This document shows, piece by piece, positions 10,785-21,539 of a stretch of 64,000 nucleotides of DNA (position 1 is the stretch's first letter; every line of letters begins with the position of its first letter). The DNA is from Capronia americana. Taxonomy: Eukaryota; Ascomycota; Eurotiomycetes; Chaetothyriales; Herpotrichiellaceae. The notes under the pieces were generated by a model. It searched no databases and was not told the origin of the DNA. It saw only the letters and a list, made by a program, of their open reading frames with translations. The stretch is taken from NCBI GenBank assembly GCA_016110215.1, contig JADWQD010000006.1, positions 744,001 to 808,000 of the forward strand. Direction: 5' to 3'. Made by a program: the position numbers and the translations under genes.

Positions 10785-11147
10785 GGCGACAAGAGTGCTA
10801 CCCGCTCCTCCTTTCGCCAGCCGAGGACCAAGTCCCGTGAACCTTCCTTGTACACAGCGATGGTTTCTTGTGGCACTTCCTTGGTTGTGTGTGGTATTTT
10901 AGTCGTACAGGAAAATTAGGTTTGGGATATTCGTCAATGCACCCAGGGACGCGGGTCGCATATGCAAGATGCCGTCCCTCTGATAGTTGAGCTTTTGTGT
11001 TGACAGCCTCGTCGCCCGGGACAACCAGCCTTGTCATGACGTCGGTGCTTGCGGAATAACTTCGGGCAATGGAGGGACGGACAGAATTGTTTCCAGCACT
11101 ACTCTTTGTGATCGCTCACTCCATCATAACACTACAAAGGATTCAAA
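10785..11147. promoter_or_regulatory. divergent upstream region of the GT-like and prp38 genes
   Basis: A 363-base head-to-head intergenic region. No specific binding site was recognised. Confidence 0.4.
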
Positions 11148-11912
11148 ATGACACACCGCGCTGATGCCTCCAACACGCTCGATAACCGCGGGTACAGCGG
11201 CCCCCTCATCCGGGGCCAGAACCCGGCCCTCCTTCTCGAAACCGCCATGCGCGACCGCATAACGGACTCCCTGTACTGGAAAGAACAATGCTTCGGCCTC
11301 AACGCAGCTACTCTCTGCGATCGAGCAGTGGAGCTCACATACATAGGCGGCACATACGGTGTCGCCATGAAACCCACACCTTTCATCTGCCTGGCATTCA
11401 AACTACTCACGTTGGTGCCTGATCGAGAAATCGTTCTGGAATATCTGCAATATGGGGGTGAAGAATGGAAATACCTTCGCGCCCTGGCTGCTTTCTACGT
11501 GCGCCTCACATTCAACCCGGCTGATGTGTACAAGACTCTGGAACCATTTCTTGAGGACTCGAGGAAATTGAGACAGCGGAGAAAAGAGGAATATATCCTG
11601 ATTCACATGGACGAGTTTGTGGATAATCTACTCACCAAGGACAGGGTTTGCGGAACGACTTTGTGGAAACTGCCAGCTAGACAGGTTCTGGAAGATCTAG
11701 ACCAGCTGGAAGAGAGGGTCAGTCCGCTGCAGGCTGAGTTGGATGCCATGGAAGAGGAAGAGAATGGTGATCCAGATGATCTGATGGAAGATGTGAGACA
11801 TGGGACTGCCAGCGAGAATGGGGAGAGCCCCAGGTCGTTGAGGAGTAGCAGGAGCAGGAGCGAGAGTAGGAGTCGGAGTCGAAGCCCAAGGAGCAGATCA
11901 TACAGCGATTGA
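11148..11912 (+). CDS. prp38: pre-mRNA-splicing factor Prp38
   Basis: A U4/U6.U5 tri-snRNP-associated factor needed for spliceosome activation in the nucleus. The 254-residue product carries the Prp38 domain across about residues 15-180: NPALLLETAMRDRITDSLYWKEQ, the signature YIGGTYG, FICLAFKLLTL and the YLRALAAFYVRLT helix. After a coiled acidic linker (LEERVSPLQAELDAMEEEE) it ends in an Arg/Ser-rich tail (SRSESRSRSRSPRSRS) typical of splicing proteins and of fungal and metazoan Prp38. A single exon. The start MTHRADASNTLDNRGYSGP agrees with the usual N-terminus. Confidence 0.97.
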   Translation: MTHRADASNTLDNRGYSGPLIRGQNPALLLETAMRDRITDSLYWKEQCFGLNAATLCDRAVELTYIGGTYGVAMKPTPFICLAFKLLTLVPDREIVLEYLQYGGEEWKYLRALAAFYVRLTFNPADVYKTLEPFLEDSRKLRQRRKEEYILIHMDEFVDNLLTKDRVCGTTLWKLPARQVLEDLDQLEERVSPLQAELDAMEEEENGDPDDLMEDVRHGTASENGESPRSLRSSRSRSESRSRSRSPRSRSYSD

Positions 11913-11984
11913 ACAGTGCGGATGAATGAAAGAAAGGCTATCTCGAATATCTTTCATGGGGACCAAATTGGCGAAGCTATGACC

Positions 11985-13490
11985 TCAAACAACCACATAC
12001 TCATCATCGGTGGAAGACGCTTCATGCGTCTGCTGTGCTTCGGCAGCCGCAGGCTCGGCCACTTCAGGGCTGCTGCCGGACTCGACCTTCGCGGATTCCA
12101 CCTCGGCCACATCGCCTTGTGCGCTCGACTCGGTTACATTCCCTTCCACATCGGCGACTCCATGGCCTGCAGTCTCTGTCCCAAACGGCACGATCATTGA
12201 CGCCTGAGCCTTGATCAAGTCAAGTAACGATGTGCCGTCGTCGCGCCGATCCCACGTTGGATACTCAATGCGTCGGTCTGGCAATGGGATGTCCCGCGGA
12301 GCAACTTGTTTCTGAGTTTCCGCTTCGATATCGTCGTCGTCGTCGGCTGAGTCGTCATATGGCACTGGATGGTCCTCCCGGTGTCCCTGGAACTCTTCAA
12401 TTGTCGGTACTTCCTGATGATCATCATCACCACCTCCGACGGACTCGCCCAATTCAGGCTCCTGACCCGGCGAAGTAGCAGCTACCTGTGGAGGACTGTC
12501 CAGGGCCGCCAGTCTCGGAGCATCGGATCCAACAGACTCGTCGTCAAGATCTTCACTTTCCACTGAGTGTTCTGATGCGTTGTCCGCGTCCGGAGCCACG
12601 CCGGCTGACCGGTCGAAAACAAACACATCATCTTCTCGGCTCACCAACTCTCTTTCCCGCCAGAGTTCCTTCCTAATGACGCGATTCCATTCGATCTCAT
12701 CACACGGCGCGTCTAACAACTGCGGCATGCTCGGTCCACCAATATCCGTATTCACCACGTTCAGCAATGTGATGGAGAATCCGGGGACAGAGACCCCATC
12801 TCCTGCTGCATGACCATCCTCTGGCTTCGACATCGCAAGACAACAACCTCCATAAACCCTGACAGGCCAAATATTCCACCTGCTCCGCAACTCCGTTGTC
12901 GCAATATCCACGACATAGTTCAACATGTCCCTCTTTTGGGGGTTCATCTGTCCGGCCTCGTCTCCATCCAAATTCACCAGCACCACCGGCTCATTCGAAT
13001 TCACATGCACGACACTATCCCGCGCGACGTCTGTGTCGAGTAATCCCTTCAGAAGCAATTCCACCGCCAAGCGAGGGACATCCCAAGCAGATGGAGAAGC
13101 CTCGGAGGCCGCACTGATAACTCTTTCAATCTCATCGCGCACCTGTGCAGAATGGACGGTCTTCACATTGCTGGTCACGAGGGCACCTACTTTCGCGATA
13201 TCCTCCTCGGCGTAGATCCCGTTCGCCTCCCAGTGCCGCAGTGCGTCGATGATCTTGCCCACGAGAAGCATGCCCGCCCCGGCGGTGACATCCTCGCACG
13301 GATAGTTTGAATTTGAGGATGCTGGGTCTTCAGATCGAAAGTGTACCATGTCCGAGACTTTGATGCCATAATGCACGGGGAGGTCGAGCAGGGAGACGGT
13401 ATTTGAGTCCATATTGAGTAATGACTGTTCAGTCAACCGACTGACCGATTGAATTTGATTGAGTAATGGTGATATCGCCGATGTCGTCAA
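11985..13490 (-). CDS. truncated DhaK (Dak1-like) domain protein with acidic disordered tail
   Basis: Up to 501 residues; an internal ATG at 13412 (MDSNTVSLLDLP) would give 475. The first about 270 residues align by eye with the C-terminal half of dihydroxyacetone kinase DhaK/Dak1: HYGIKVSDMV, the AGAGMLLVGKIIDAL helix, LVTSNVKTV, VVLVNLDGD, WNIWPVRVYGG and PGFSITLLNVVNTDIG followed by LLDAPCDEIEW. The N-terminal half, with the substrate-binding GGGSGHEP motif, is absent. The LDHCHVPG-type segment bearing the substrate-binding histidine is replaced by VHSAQVRDE. Catalysis as a kinase is therefore unlikely. The remaining about 200 residues are acidic, low-complexity and probably disordered. 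A regulatory or scaffold role is an inference only. Confidence 0.75.
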   Translation of the reverse strand: MTTSAISPLLNQIQSVSRLTEQSLLNMDSNTVSLLDLPVHYGIKVSDMVHFRSEDPASSNSNYPCEDVTAGAGMLLVGKIIDALRHWEANGIYAEEDIAKVGALVTSNVKTVHSAQVRDEIERVISAASEASPSAWDVPRLAVELLLKGLLDTDVARDSVVHVNSNEPVVLVNLDGDEAGQMNPQKRDMLNYVVDIATTELRSRWNIWPVRVYGGCCLAMSKPEDGHAAGDGVSVPGFSITLLNVVNTDIGGPSMPQLLDAPCDEIEWNRVIRKELWRERELVSREDDVFVFDRSAGVAPDADNASEHSVESEDLDDESVGSDAPRLAALDSPPQVAATSPGQEPELGESVGGGDDDHQEVPTIEEFQGHREDHPVPYDDSADDDDDIEAETQKQVAPRDIPLPDRRIEYPTWDRRDDGTSLLDLIKAQASMIVPFGTETAGHGVADVEGNVTESSAQGDVAEVESAKVESGSSPEVAEPAAAEAQQTHEASSTDDEYVVV

Positions 13491-14001
13491 TCAAGCCAGA
13501 GAGGGATAGAAATACAGATCCAGGATCGATACAAAGCTAAGCCCTTCGTGTCGTTCGAGACAAATCCAATACCCTAAGCTTGTTGATTCCGAGTTGCGCG
13601 TTGAGTTGCGATCACAGTGTCAACTTGTGAGGTCTGAGTGTCGAGTTCAGAGGATGGACATGTGAGGTCTGAGGCCTAAGTTCCGTTCCAACCCGTAGAT
13701 AAATGCACGTTCAATGGCTGTAGAACGTGGATGTAGATGTAGATAACAAGATAGATTTCGTTGGGTCAAGTCGAGATATGAGATATGAGATACGTTGAGT
13801 TGGCGTTCAAGTTAGGCAGGGCACGCAGGGCAGCGTCAAGATCAGGGTCCCCGTCCCGTCACCGACCGTCGACCAACCGACAGATTATCACATGCAATCT
13901 GTATCTGTATCTGTAGAGTGACGTCGCGTTTTGTTAATGCAGATCTCAGATCTTCCCTTCGAGCCTGAGGCCGCCAGACACCGGACACGAGTCACTGTGG
14001 T

Positions 14002-14040
14002 CACTTACACTTACACTTACACTTACACTTACACTTACAC
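14002..14040. repeat. (CACTTA)n microsatellite
   Basis: About 6.5 perfect tandem copies of the hexamer CACTTA, directly followed by a GTACGAG word and a palindrome. Confidence 0.9.
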
Positions 14041-14680
14041 GTACGAGTACTGTACTTGTACAGTATGAGGCCACTTAAGTACCTAGGTAGGACCTTCAAA
14101 GACCAGTTGCATCGATTAACGTGTACGAGTATGTATAGGATATGTGCAGAATTATAACCGACTATTAGGATAGGATAGGATAGCCCAACCCATCCAATCA
14201 GATTGTCTCAGGAGTTACATACATAGTAGGCAGATAGGACATACTACGAGCGGTCGGGCATGCGAAGAACCTACACAGGCGTATACTCGTACAGTACGAG
14301 CGGAATGCGATAATCGAATGGCGAGACGAAATACAGTACTGCGGGCTGGGATGCGCATCCACGTACTTACTGTACGAGTACGAGTATATCTACCGGCGAG
14401 ATATGGAGAGACCACACTGCCTACGAGTACGGTTTACAGCCACAGTCTACAGCATTCAACCTACTGTATAGATAGGTTATAGCTAGAATCTGCGATGTTA
14501 GGTCCTAGGTCCTCCTGCGTCCTTTCTCGGCCCGTGATGGAGATGAATTTGAATCTGAATCTGAACTTGAGAGCGAGCAAGACATGTGGCTGCCTCATCT
14601 GGGAAGGGGTTCAAGCTGTGCTTTATTGGTTATGGGTGGCGTGTGATACTGTATGTGATGCGTAATGTATGATCTAATGC

Positions 14681-14700
14681 GATGCGATGCGATGCGATGC
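14681..14700. repeat. (GATGC)4 microsatellite
   Basis: Four perfect copies of the pentamer GATGC, with one degenerate copy before them. Confidence 0.85.
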
Positions 14701-14883
14701 GACGGCTCTGATCCAGCCGCTATAGCCGGTGTCTTTCGTGGCCTGACTGGTACCATTCGGGCAGGAAGTTCCTCTTCTCACACCGTCCCCGGCACTGGGA
14801 TCGTTCGTGCTTCTACCGACGAACTAACGACGACGGGTTCTCCATCTTCTCTTGACTGCTCCGTAAGAAACCGGGATCCAATC

Positions 14884-16510
14884 TCATTCTCGGGGAGCAT
14901 AACCTTGCTGCCTCACCCATTTCTCTTTCCAGCCTGGAAACCAGGGGCTCTCATCTAAAGTGTGGCATGGCCAGTCCTTCTCCACGATGCCCTTTGAGAT
15001 CTGCTCTCGTTCATACTCCTCCATGGCCGGGATGACCACATGCTCCACGTGCCAGGTATTCTTGTATTTCATGAGATTCTCTTTGCCTTCCTTGAGGAGT
15101 TTCAGCACGAGGCTCGGGATGTACGGTTCGTCGCGAAACTCGGTGACGGGCGTGAACAGCGCTTTGAAATTGAACACGATGCCGCCCGAGACGGGAAGAC
15201 GGCGCAGCGTTTGCCAGTCGACGCGCAGATGGATGCGCGAGAGGTCGAGGTCAGGCGATTGGAAGTCGCGATACTTCTCGTGCGGATCGCCGGGTGGCAT
15301 GTACAAAGGCTGGTCGACTTCGAGGCCCCAGGAGCCGCGCTGGATGGGCTTGGAAGCCGGCATTTTGCTGAAGAAGCTGTAGCACGAAATTAGCAATCTT
15401 CGCCCCACTTATGTGTCTCGGGAATGATTCACATACCGGTCCATGCTGAACTGCATCTTCTCCTTATAGTCTGGGATAGGGGCATGAATCTGGTGCAGCT
15501 GCATCCCGATCTTGGTGCCCACGTTCCAACCCAGAGCCGAGCAGATCATTCCCGCACGGAAATGATAGTACCCAGTTTCCGGATTCCGAAGCGTGATTGC
15601 AAAGTCTTCGGGAACATTGTCCAACAAGACGAGTAAGGGATGTTTGGCCGAGACGTCTTGCTTTGTGCCGAGAATCCTGTTCTCGAAGGTCTTCTTGTCG
15701 GCGTGGAGCGTAAAGTATTGAGGATAGCGGGCGCAAAGAAATTGGAGCGACATCTCCATCAACTCTTTGCACGCTAGCTCTGATCCAGGGAGCCATTGAA
15801 GAACAGCTTCGCCGTGTTCGGCGTACAACTTTTTGCGTTGACTAATTCGAGCGACATAGGTGTTTTCCAACTCAAGCCACCAGTCGGGCTCCAGCTTGGT
15901 CAGTGCTGTCCCGGATTAGTTAGTCGAAGCAAAGTGCAGAATCCATCCATTGGTACTCACACATGGTCTGATGATAGGCCCAGCGGAATGGTCGATATGG
16001 CCGTGGCAAGGCCTTATTGATGTCATGCTCAGGATAGGCTTGTGGAAGTGGTGTACCGCTCAGGGCAGCGTAGTTGGGGAAATCTCCCAAGGCGCGGATC
16101 TCCTTAACTTTGTAGCCGGTGTAGATGTACTTGTCGGGGTCAGCCTTGCGGAAGTCGTCTTCAAATCCGAGAATGGACTTAGTCCACGTCTTCTCGTCGA
16201 AGGTGGAAGCCGTCAACACGTTGCGCCGATCTTCTGATAGCTCGGCAGCTGCTTCTGGGAGGTTTTCTCTGCTCAGGGGCGGGAACGTGCTAACATATTC
16301 GGATGTCTTGGGTTGTGAGTTGTCGGGCACCTTTTCTGGCGAGAGTGATCGCGGAGGAGTATCTGCACTTGATGATCGGCGACCTCGCAGTATCAACCTG
16401 CTGAAGACGACTTCTTTCTGACGTGCACTGAGACTGAGATATGTGATGACGGTGACACATACAGCGAGCCCTGCATAGAGGAGGGTCCGCTCATCAAGAA
16501 ACGAAGCCAT
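14884..16510 (-). CDS. DUF3445 protein, haem-dependent oxidative N-demethylase-like, 503 aa
   Basis: Three exons on the minus strand: 16510-15961, 15905-15437 and 15376-14884. Introns of 55 and 60 bases have donors GTGAGT and GTATGT and CTAAC/GCTAAT branch-like sites. The spliced frame is uninterrupted. A membrane anchor lies near the N-terminus (LLYAGLAVCVTVITYLSL, about 10-27). The DUF3445 domain follows, with PFRWAYHQTM, KLEPDWWLELENTYV, GWNVGTKIGMQLHQIHAPIPDYKEKM, HLRVDWQTLRRLP and VFNFKALFTPVTEF. The family includes bacterial haem-dependent oxidative N-demethylases; histidines in the LHQIHAPIP segment are candidate haem-region residues. The substrate in fungi is unknown to me. Family assignment is secure. 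Confidence 0.9.
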
Positions 16511-19500
16511 CGTTGAGAACTCAGCGTAAAATGTTGTCGGCGCTTCGGGATCTTGCGGGCTTATATACAGCGGCGGGCGAGCTCAGACCGGTCTCTTACA
16601 GACGTATGCAGAAGGGGCTTGACTGTTCAAGTGTGAAGCTGTGACACTGTTTCTCAGCACTGACAGTCACAACTGGAAATAGCCGCTGACGTATGTCAAA
16701 AGAACATGAAGCCAAGGAGAGCCCTCGACAATCAATGTCAGGCACAGCAAAGCGGCTGATGGTATAAATATGATTGCGGAGCTCGAAGATCTCCCGAACA
16801 GGACAAAATGCCAGCAGAAACAAGGACAATCGGTCAAGTCACACCACCCAGACGCTAAGGATAGTGGTAAGACAGGATCTGATTGTATAACAAGGTCGCA
16901 GGGGAGCCGGCGGGAGTGATAAAGAATGGAGTCCCGACGATTGCGGTGAATGGGAAGTTGAGAGAGAGCATGATGATGTTTGTTCGAGGGAGAAGTGAGC
17001 TCAAAAGGGTGTAGAGCAAGCAGGGTCCATCTTCAGAAGCAAATGCGAAACCCACAGCCTATGGGAGGGTCGGAGAAGGAGAAGCTCTCGGTTGGCACGG
17101 TCGAGAAGAGCCCTCACCTCTGGCCATTCAGCCGAGACAGTACGGCTTGACCTGTACCGACCGAAAGCGCCGTCGAGGGGGTGATCGCAGCGGTTCGTGA
17201 CAGGGCCATCGGGCAAGCTGCTTGATTCCACGCAGCATGCCAGATGCACGTAGCAGGATCAGCCGGCGAATCGGCCAGTGGAGGCAAGTATCCAATGTGC
17301 TTGACTGGACCTCGATCGCAGATACAGAGGGCAAGTCGTCGTCGAAATGCGCAGTCCTGCGGTTGGCTGCACGGACAGCCTTGCCCGAATAGGTTTAGCC
17401 CGCGGCCGATACCAAGATAACGAATTAATTCGCGGGCTGCGTCGTGATTGGCCGCCGCCAACCCCGCGGCTCCGGAAATTCGCCATCTTGGATTGTTCCT
17501 CTTTCGGGCAAATCTATCCCGGCTTTGGCCTTTGGCCTCCAGGCAATACGCATGGGCAGCACCACAGGTCAAGCGTGCCTGGTACGCCTGGACACTCTAA
17601 GGTGCGACATGTTTGCACCGCGCATGAGACACCACCTTTTCCTGGCCGGTGTACTCCTGACTTCCATGTGTAACGACCGCTTCCGTTTGTGTGGCCTGGT
17701 CGAGTTCTCGAAGCAACGGGCATGCCATAGGTTGTACATCCTGTGCAACCTCACGTATGCTTGCTGTCCAATTACCGGGCCCCGTCACACGTGGCTACCA
17801 CTCCCCGGGTACTTGCCGATTTGTTTCCAGCCTGCTGATCGTGGGACGTCGTCTCTGCAACGGTTGTGGCATACTGCTTGGGAAGCGGACCGATTGCGAG
17901 GAAGAATAGCAGCATTTGATGCATTGCAATTCCGGGTCGCTCCCGTAGCCAGTCATATTGTTCTATAGCTTTCCAAGCGCGCTGGGTCAAGTCCTTGGGC
18001 ATATCTCGATGCGGGATTCCCCCTTCAAATAGCTCCCCTCCAGCCTTGCAGGGCGGAGCATTTTGCAAAATCAACATGTTGATAACATCGCCAACAGTAT
18101 CCGCCACATTTCAGCTTCCATTTCATGACTCTCTGGCGCAGGCAACGATGCATCATCATTATGGGAGTCAGGTCATACCGTTGTGTGGCCTAGGGTTTTG
18201 GGGCAAAGCGCAGTAGCCGCGAGTTGTAAATCCAGGATCCCTTTTCTTCACGAAGTGTGACAATAAGCACCACACCGTCATTACCACTCAGGCGGTCCTG
18301 TTACCGAGCTACAGTTGCACGCTCTCCGGTGTCCAGGTTAGGATTGCTCGTAAGCACGAGCTTCGGTTCCATCAATGCCAGCAATAGGAAGCGTGTCCGG
18401 CGCGACTCCCACCTCGCACAGCCTGTTGCCGGAGAGATGACAAGCGAGAGGAGTTGCGGCTTGACCATGACCATAAGCTCATCTGTCGTGCCTGCTAGCA
18501 TGAGGTCCGGCAGCACTGTGATTCCTTCCGTGCCCCTTTGCTCGATTCGGTCTTGTGGTCCGCGGGTGGACAGAATGTCTGCAAGTCTGTCGCAATGTGT
18601 TATGAGTGCCCACAGGACCTTGCGCCTGGGATTGAAAACTGATTTGTGGAAGCCATAGTCACCAATTATAGGCAATCAAAGGCACACACTCAATGAAGCA
18701 ACTGTTGCGGTGAGAAGTTAGTTGCACCGTCTCTCCTGTTACCGCTTGCAACGTACCTTCACTTTGGACGCTCGAAATCTGCAGGAGGTGGTCCATGTCC
18801 TCAGTGCGCTGGGGAAGGGGGGAAGCGCCAGTTCCATCCTTATGACGCACTGCGTACGTGACTGGACAAGGCGGACCAGTAGTCACCGAGTCGGCCAATC
18901 CATGCGACGCGAAGAAGACGTACAAATTGTGGATTGATAGGTATCGGAAGCCTGATACTATCGGGTGCTCATGCTTGTTACTCCAGGGAGTTGGCGACAG
19001 GATTGCTTGTCGAAGCCAATCCTTTTGGCAGAGCAATTAGAGGTCGGTGGCCATGGCCATGGCAGTGATGACGCATATTGCAGCTAGTAGCAGGGTATTG
19101 CAGCTTGCGTCCCCGACGATTGAGAAATCTTCGTAGTCAGTCAGGCACGCGTGAAGCACCGTGTTCCTAGGCGTAGGTCTCCCATCCTATGCCAGAAGGG
19201 CGGTCCAGTAGAGAAGTATGAACGACTGCATACCGCCGCAGCGCGGTCGCTGGGAGGAGAAGAAGGGAAACGCGGGCCTGGTCGACAGGCCTTTTTCGCT
19301 TTGTATCGTTGAAAGATATTTACATGTAACTGTCTGGGAAGAACAGAGTCGGACTCGCGGGAATGAAGATGAATTGCCTTTCTACTCCACCGTATCTGGT
19401 CCTGGCTGCGTTCACTTCGACGTACTCCGTACCGTCGAAATTGACCTCAACGCTCTGTTCCATTCCCCGTCACCGACCTGATGCGCATACGTCTGCACAT

Positions 19501-19568
19501 CGACGAGGTCAAGTGAGCACAATGGCTCAGCCATCCACGAACTCGAGCCCCGACAACCGTAACCTACG
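16511..19568. other. 3 kb region without a convincing gene
   Basis: Many medium ORFs overlap on both strands and none shows a recognised family. Minus-strand stretches at 18301-18675 (with LPDLMLAGTTDELMVMVKPQL) and 17772-18107 (with KDLTQRAWKAIEQYDWLRERPG) look mildly protein-like. A hydrophobic minus-strand exon-like piece lies at 16855-17085, just after a plausible acceptor. I could not join these into one frame. They may be an unusual gene, a decayed one, or chance. Confidence 0.4.
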
Positions 19569-20654
19569 ATGGGCGCGTTCGTCCCGCGCAAGGTGTATCC
19601 GCACCTGGGGTCCATTCCTAGATCCTACTACCTAGGGCATCATGCCGCCGGGCTGTCGAAAATGAAATCCATGGTGTCGCAGATCGACCTTGTCATCGAG
19701 TGTCGCGACTACCGTACACCTGTCGTATCCCGCAACCCCATGTTCGAAGCGAATCTCGGCGAGCGCCCACGGTTGATCGTCTACACCAAGCAAGACCTGG
19801 GGAGCAATCTCACGAACGAGGACAAGCAGGTGCGGGGAGAGGTCTAACAGGAGGTTTGGTCCTACAATACTGACACACATGTGCAGAGGGAGAGGGTTAT
19901 CCAGAAATGGGACGCCCCATCGACATCATTCTTCACGGACATCAAAGCGCGAGGAACAATCAACAAAGTCCTCGATTTTGCACGAGCTCACGCCAACGCA
20001 TCGACTTCTTTGTTCGGCACTCGTCTTATGGTTGTGGGCATGCCTAACGTGGGCAAGTCCTCTCTTTTGAACGCACTGCGCAACGTGAGCTTGGGGAAAA
20101 AGAAGGCCGCCAGGACGGGCGATCAGCCTGGGGTGACAAGGAAGATCGGGAGCGACGTGAAGATCATAGAGGCCGAGGACGGTCGAGAAGCCGTCTACAT
20201 GCTCGATACACCCGGCGTGTTCGTTCCGTATGTTCCTGATGCGGAGAGCATGCTCAAGCTCGCCCTATGCGGAAGTGTCAAGGACACCATCATTCCGCCC
20301 ACAACCATTGCGGATTATCTTCTGTACCACCTCAACCTTCGGGACCCAAAACTGTACAATATATTCTCGGAGCCAACTAACGATATCTTCGCCGTACTGG
20401 AAGGGCTCGCGCGGAGACAGGGCCGTTTGAAGAAGGGCGGCCTACCGGACTTTGAATCTTCGGCTCTGCAGTTCGTTCAGCGGTGGAGGAGCGGCCAGAT
20501 GGGACGATTTATCCTGGACGACGTGACGGAAGATGCCTTAGCCGAGAGAACTCAACAACTGGAGTTGCTGGGAGGGAGTATGAACCAGGCCCGTAAAGCA
20601 GCGAAGCAACTTAGGAAGGAGGCGTATCTATCTGAAGGATCAGCGTCGAACTGA
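19569..20654 (+). CDS. mtg1: mitochondrial ribosome-associated GTPase Mtg1, 342 aa
   Basis: A circularly permuted GTPase of the YlqF/MTG1 family that acts in mitochondrial ribosome assembly at the inner membrane. Two exons, 19569-19829 and 19887-20654; the 57-base intron is phase 0 with a CTGAC branch site. Motif order shows the permutation: G4 YTKQDL in the first exon, then G1 GMPNVGKSS, a G2-region TGDQPGVT and G3 DTPG in the second. The early segment MKSMVSQIDLVIECRDYRTP is characteristic of the family. The C-terminal domain ends in a basic helix (KAAKQLRKEAYLSEG). The length is normal for fungal Mtg1. Confidence 0.95.
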
Positions 20655-21539
20655 AGCGATGTTGCTAAAAGCGGAACAGCACGATCAATCTAATCAACTC
20701 TCCTACCACCCTTCTTGGTAATAAGTGAACTTCTAACTTAAGGATGTTCCTGCACCAAGCTACCGCAACACACTAACAAGTGACGAAAGCAAACAAAAAC
20801 AAAAACAAAAACTCTACCACAACCACCATTCGAACAGGGGGTTATGGGTAAGTTTTTCTTTTCAGTTTGTTCGTCTTTGATAGGGCTATATCCGGTAGTG
20901 GCCAACCACCGGTCTACTCCCCATCTCGCGGTTCGAGACCGCCGATTTGACTTGTCAAGTATGCAACCATTACGTTATTTCTAGGCCCTCCATTATATCA
21001 TTATTCCACCACTTGTTTGTTTCCTGTTGTCGTTTTCGAGGAGGAAGGGAGGAGGAAAATCGATCGATGCTGGCGGCGGCGGCGGGACTCGAACCGGAGG
21101 ATTGTTGAATTGTTTGTCGTGAACAATTCGTCTCAGACTCGCCCCTAGCCGGTGCTAGTTTGACCTGAGCCCGAGAGGATATTGTTGGGAAGATTTGGGA
21201 ATTTAAAAAATATAAAGACTGAATATCGAGGGGGGTTGATTGGTCGATGGGTCACGACGGTGTGAAGATGAAGGGGTGGTACTGCCGGACCTGGTGGTGG
21301 GTGTGAAAGGGGGTAGGGCGGACGCTCGAGACAAACAAGAAGGAATGGCACTGCGATCAGCTGCGTCGGCGTGGACATCTCAAACGTGGACAATGGCATG
21401 GCATACTACTCGCAGTACAAGGAATCATGGTGGATCTACGAAGATAGCATCTTCTGTGTCGAGATTCTGCAGCAGGCTCGAGACTCACGAATGGTTGAAT
21501 GTGTGTTTCACTGGTTCTCATTCATGTACACACAGTCAT
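20655..21539. other. convergent intergenic region between mtg1 and cia1
   Basis: About 0.9 kb. Two B-box-like words (GGTTCGAGACC on plus near 20932; GGTTCGAGTCC on minus near 21078-21098) occur, but no tRNA fold could be built around either. A GGCGGC-rich patch lies near 21070-21085. Confidence 0.5.

Larger units (their letters stand above)
13491..14883. other. 1.4 kb intergenic region rich in simple repeats and palindromes
   Basis: Divergence is absent here: both flanking genes are on the minus strand, so this is the upstream region of the DhaK-like gene and the downstream region of the DUF3445 gene. It holds a (CACTTA)n tract, several GTACGAG words, two perfect palindromes and a (GATGC)n tract. 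No gene is seen. Confidence 0.6.

Noticed and set aside
20932..21098. Two tRNA B-box-like words (GGTTCGAGACC and GGTTCGAGTCC) suggesting tRNA genes
   Set aside because: No matching acceptor stem, D arm or anticodon arm could be built at the right spacing on either strand; T-stem pairing is also incomplete.
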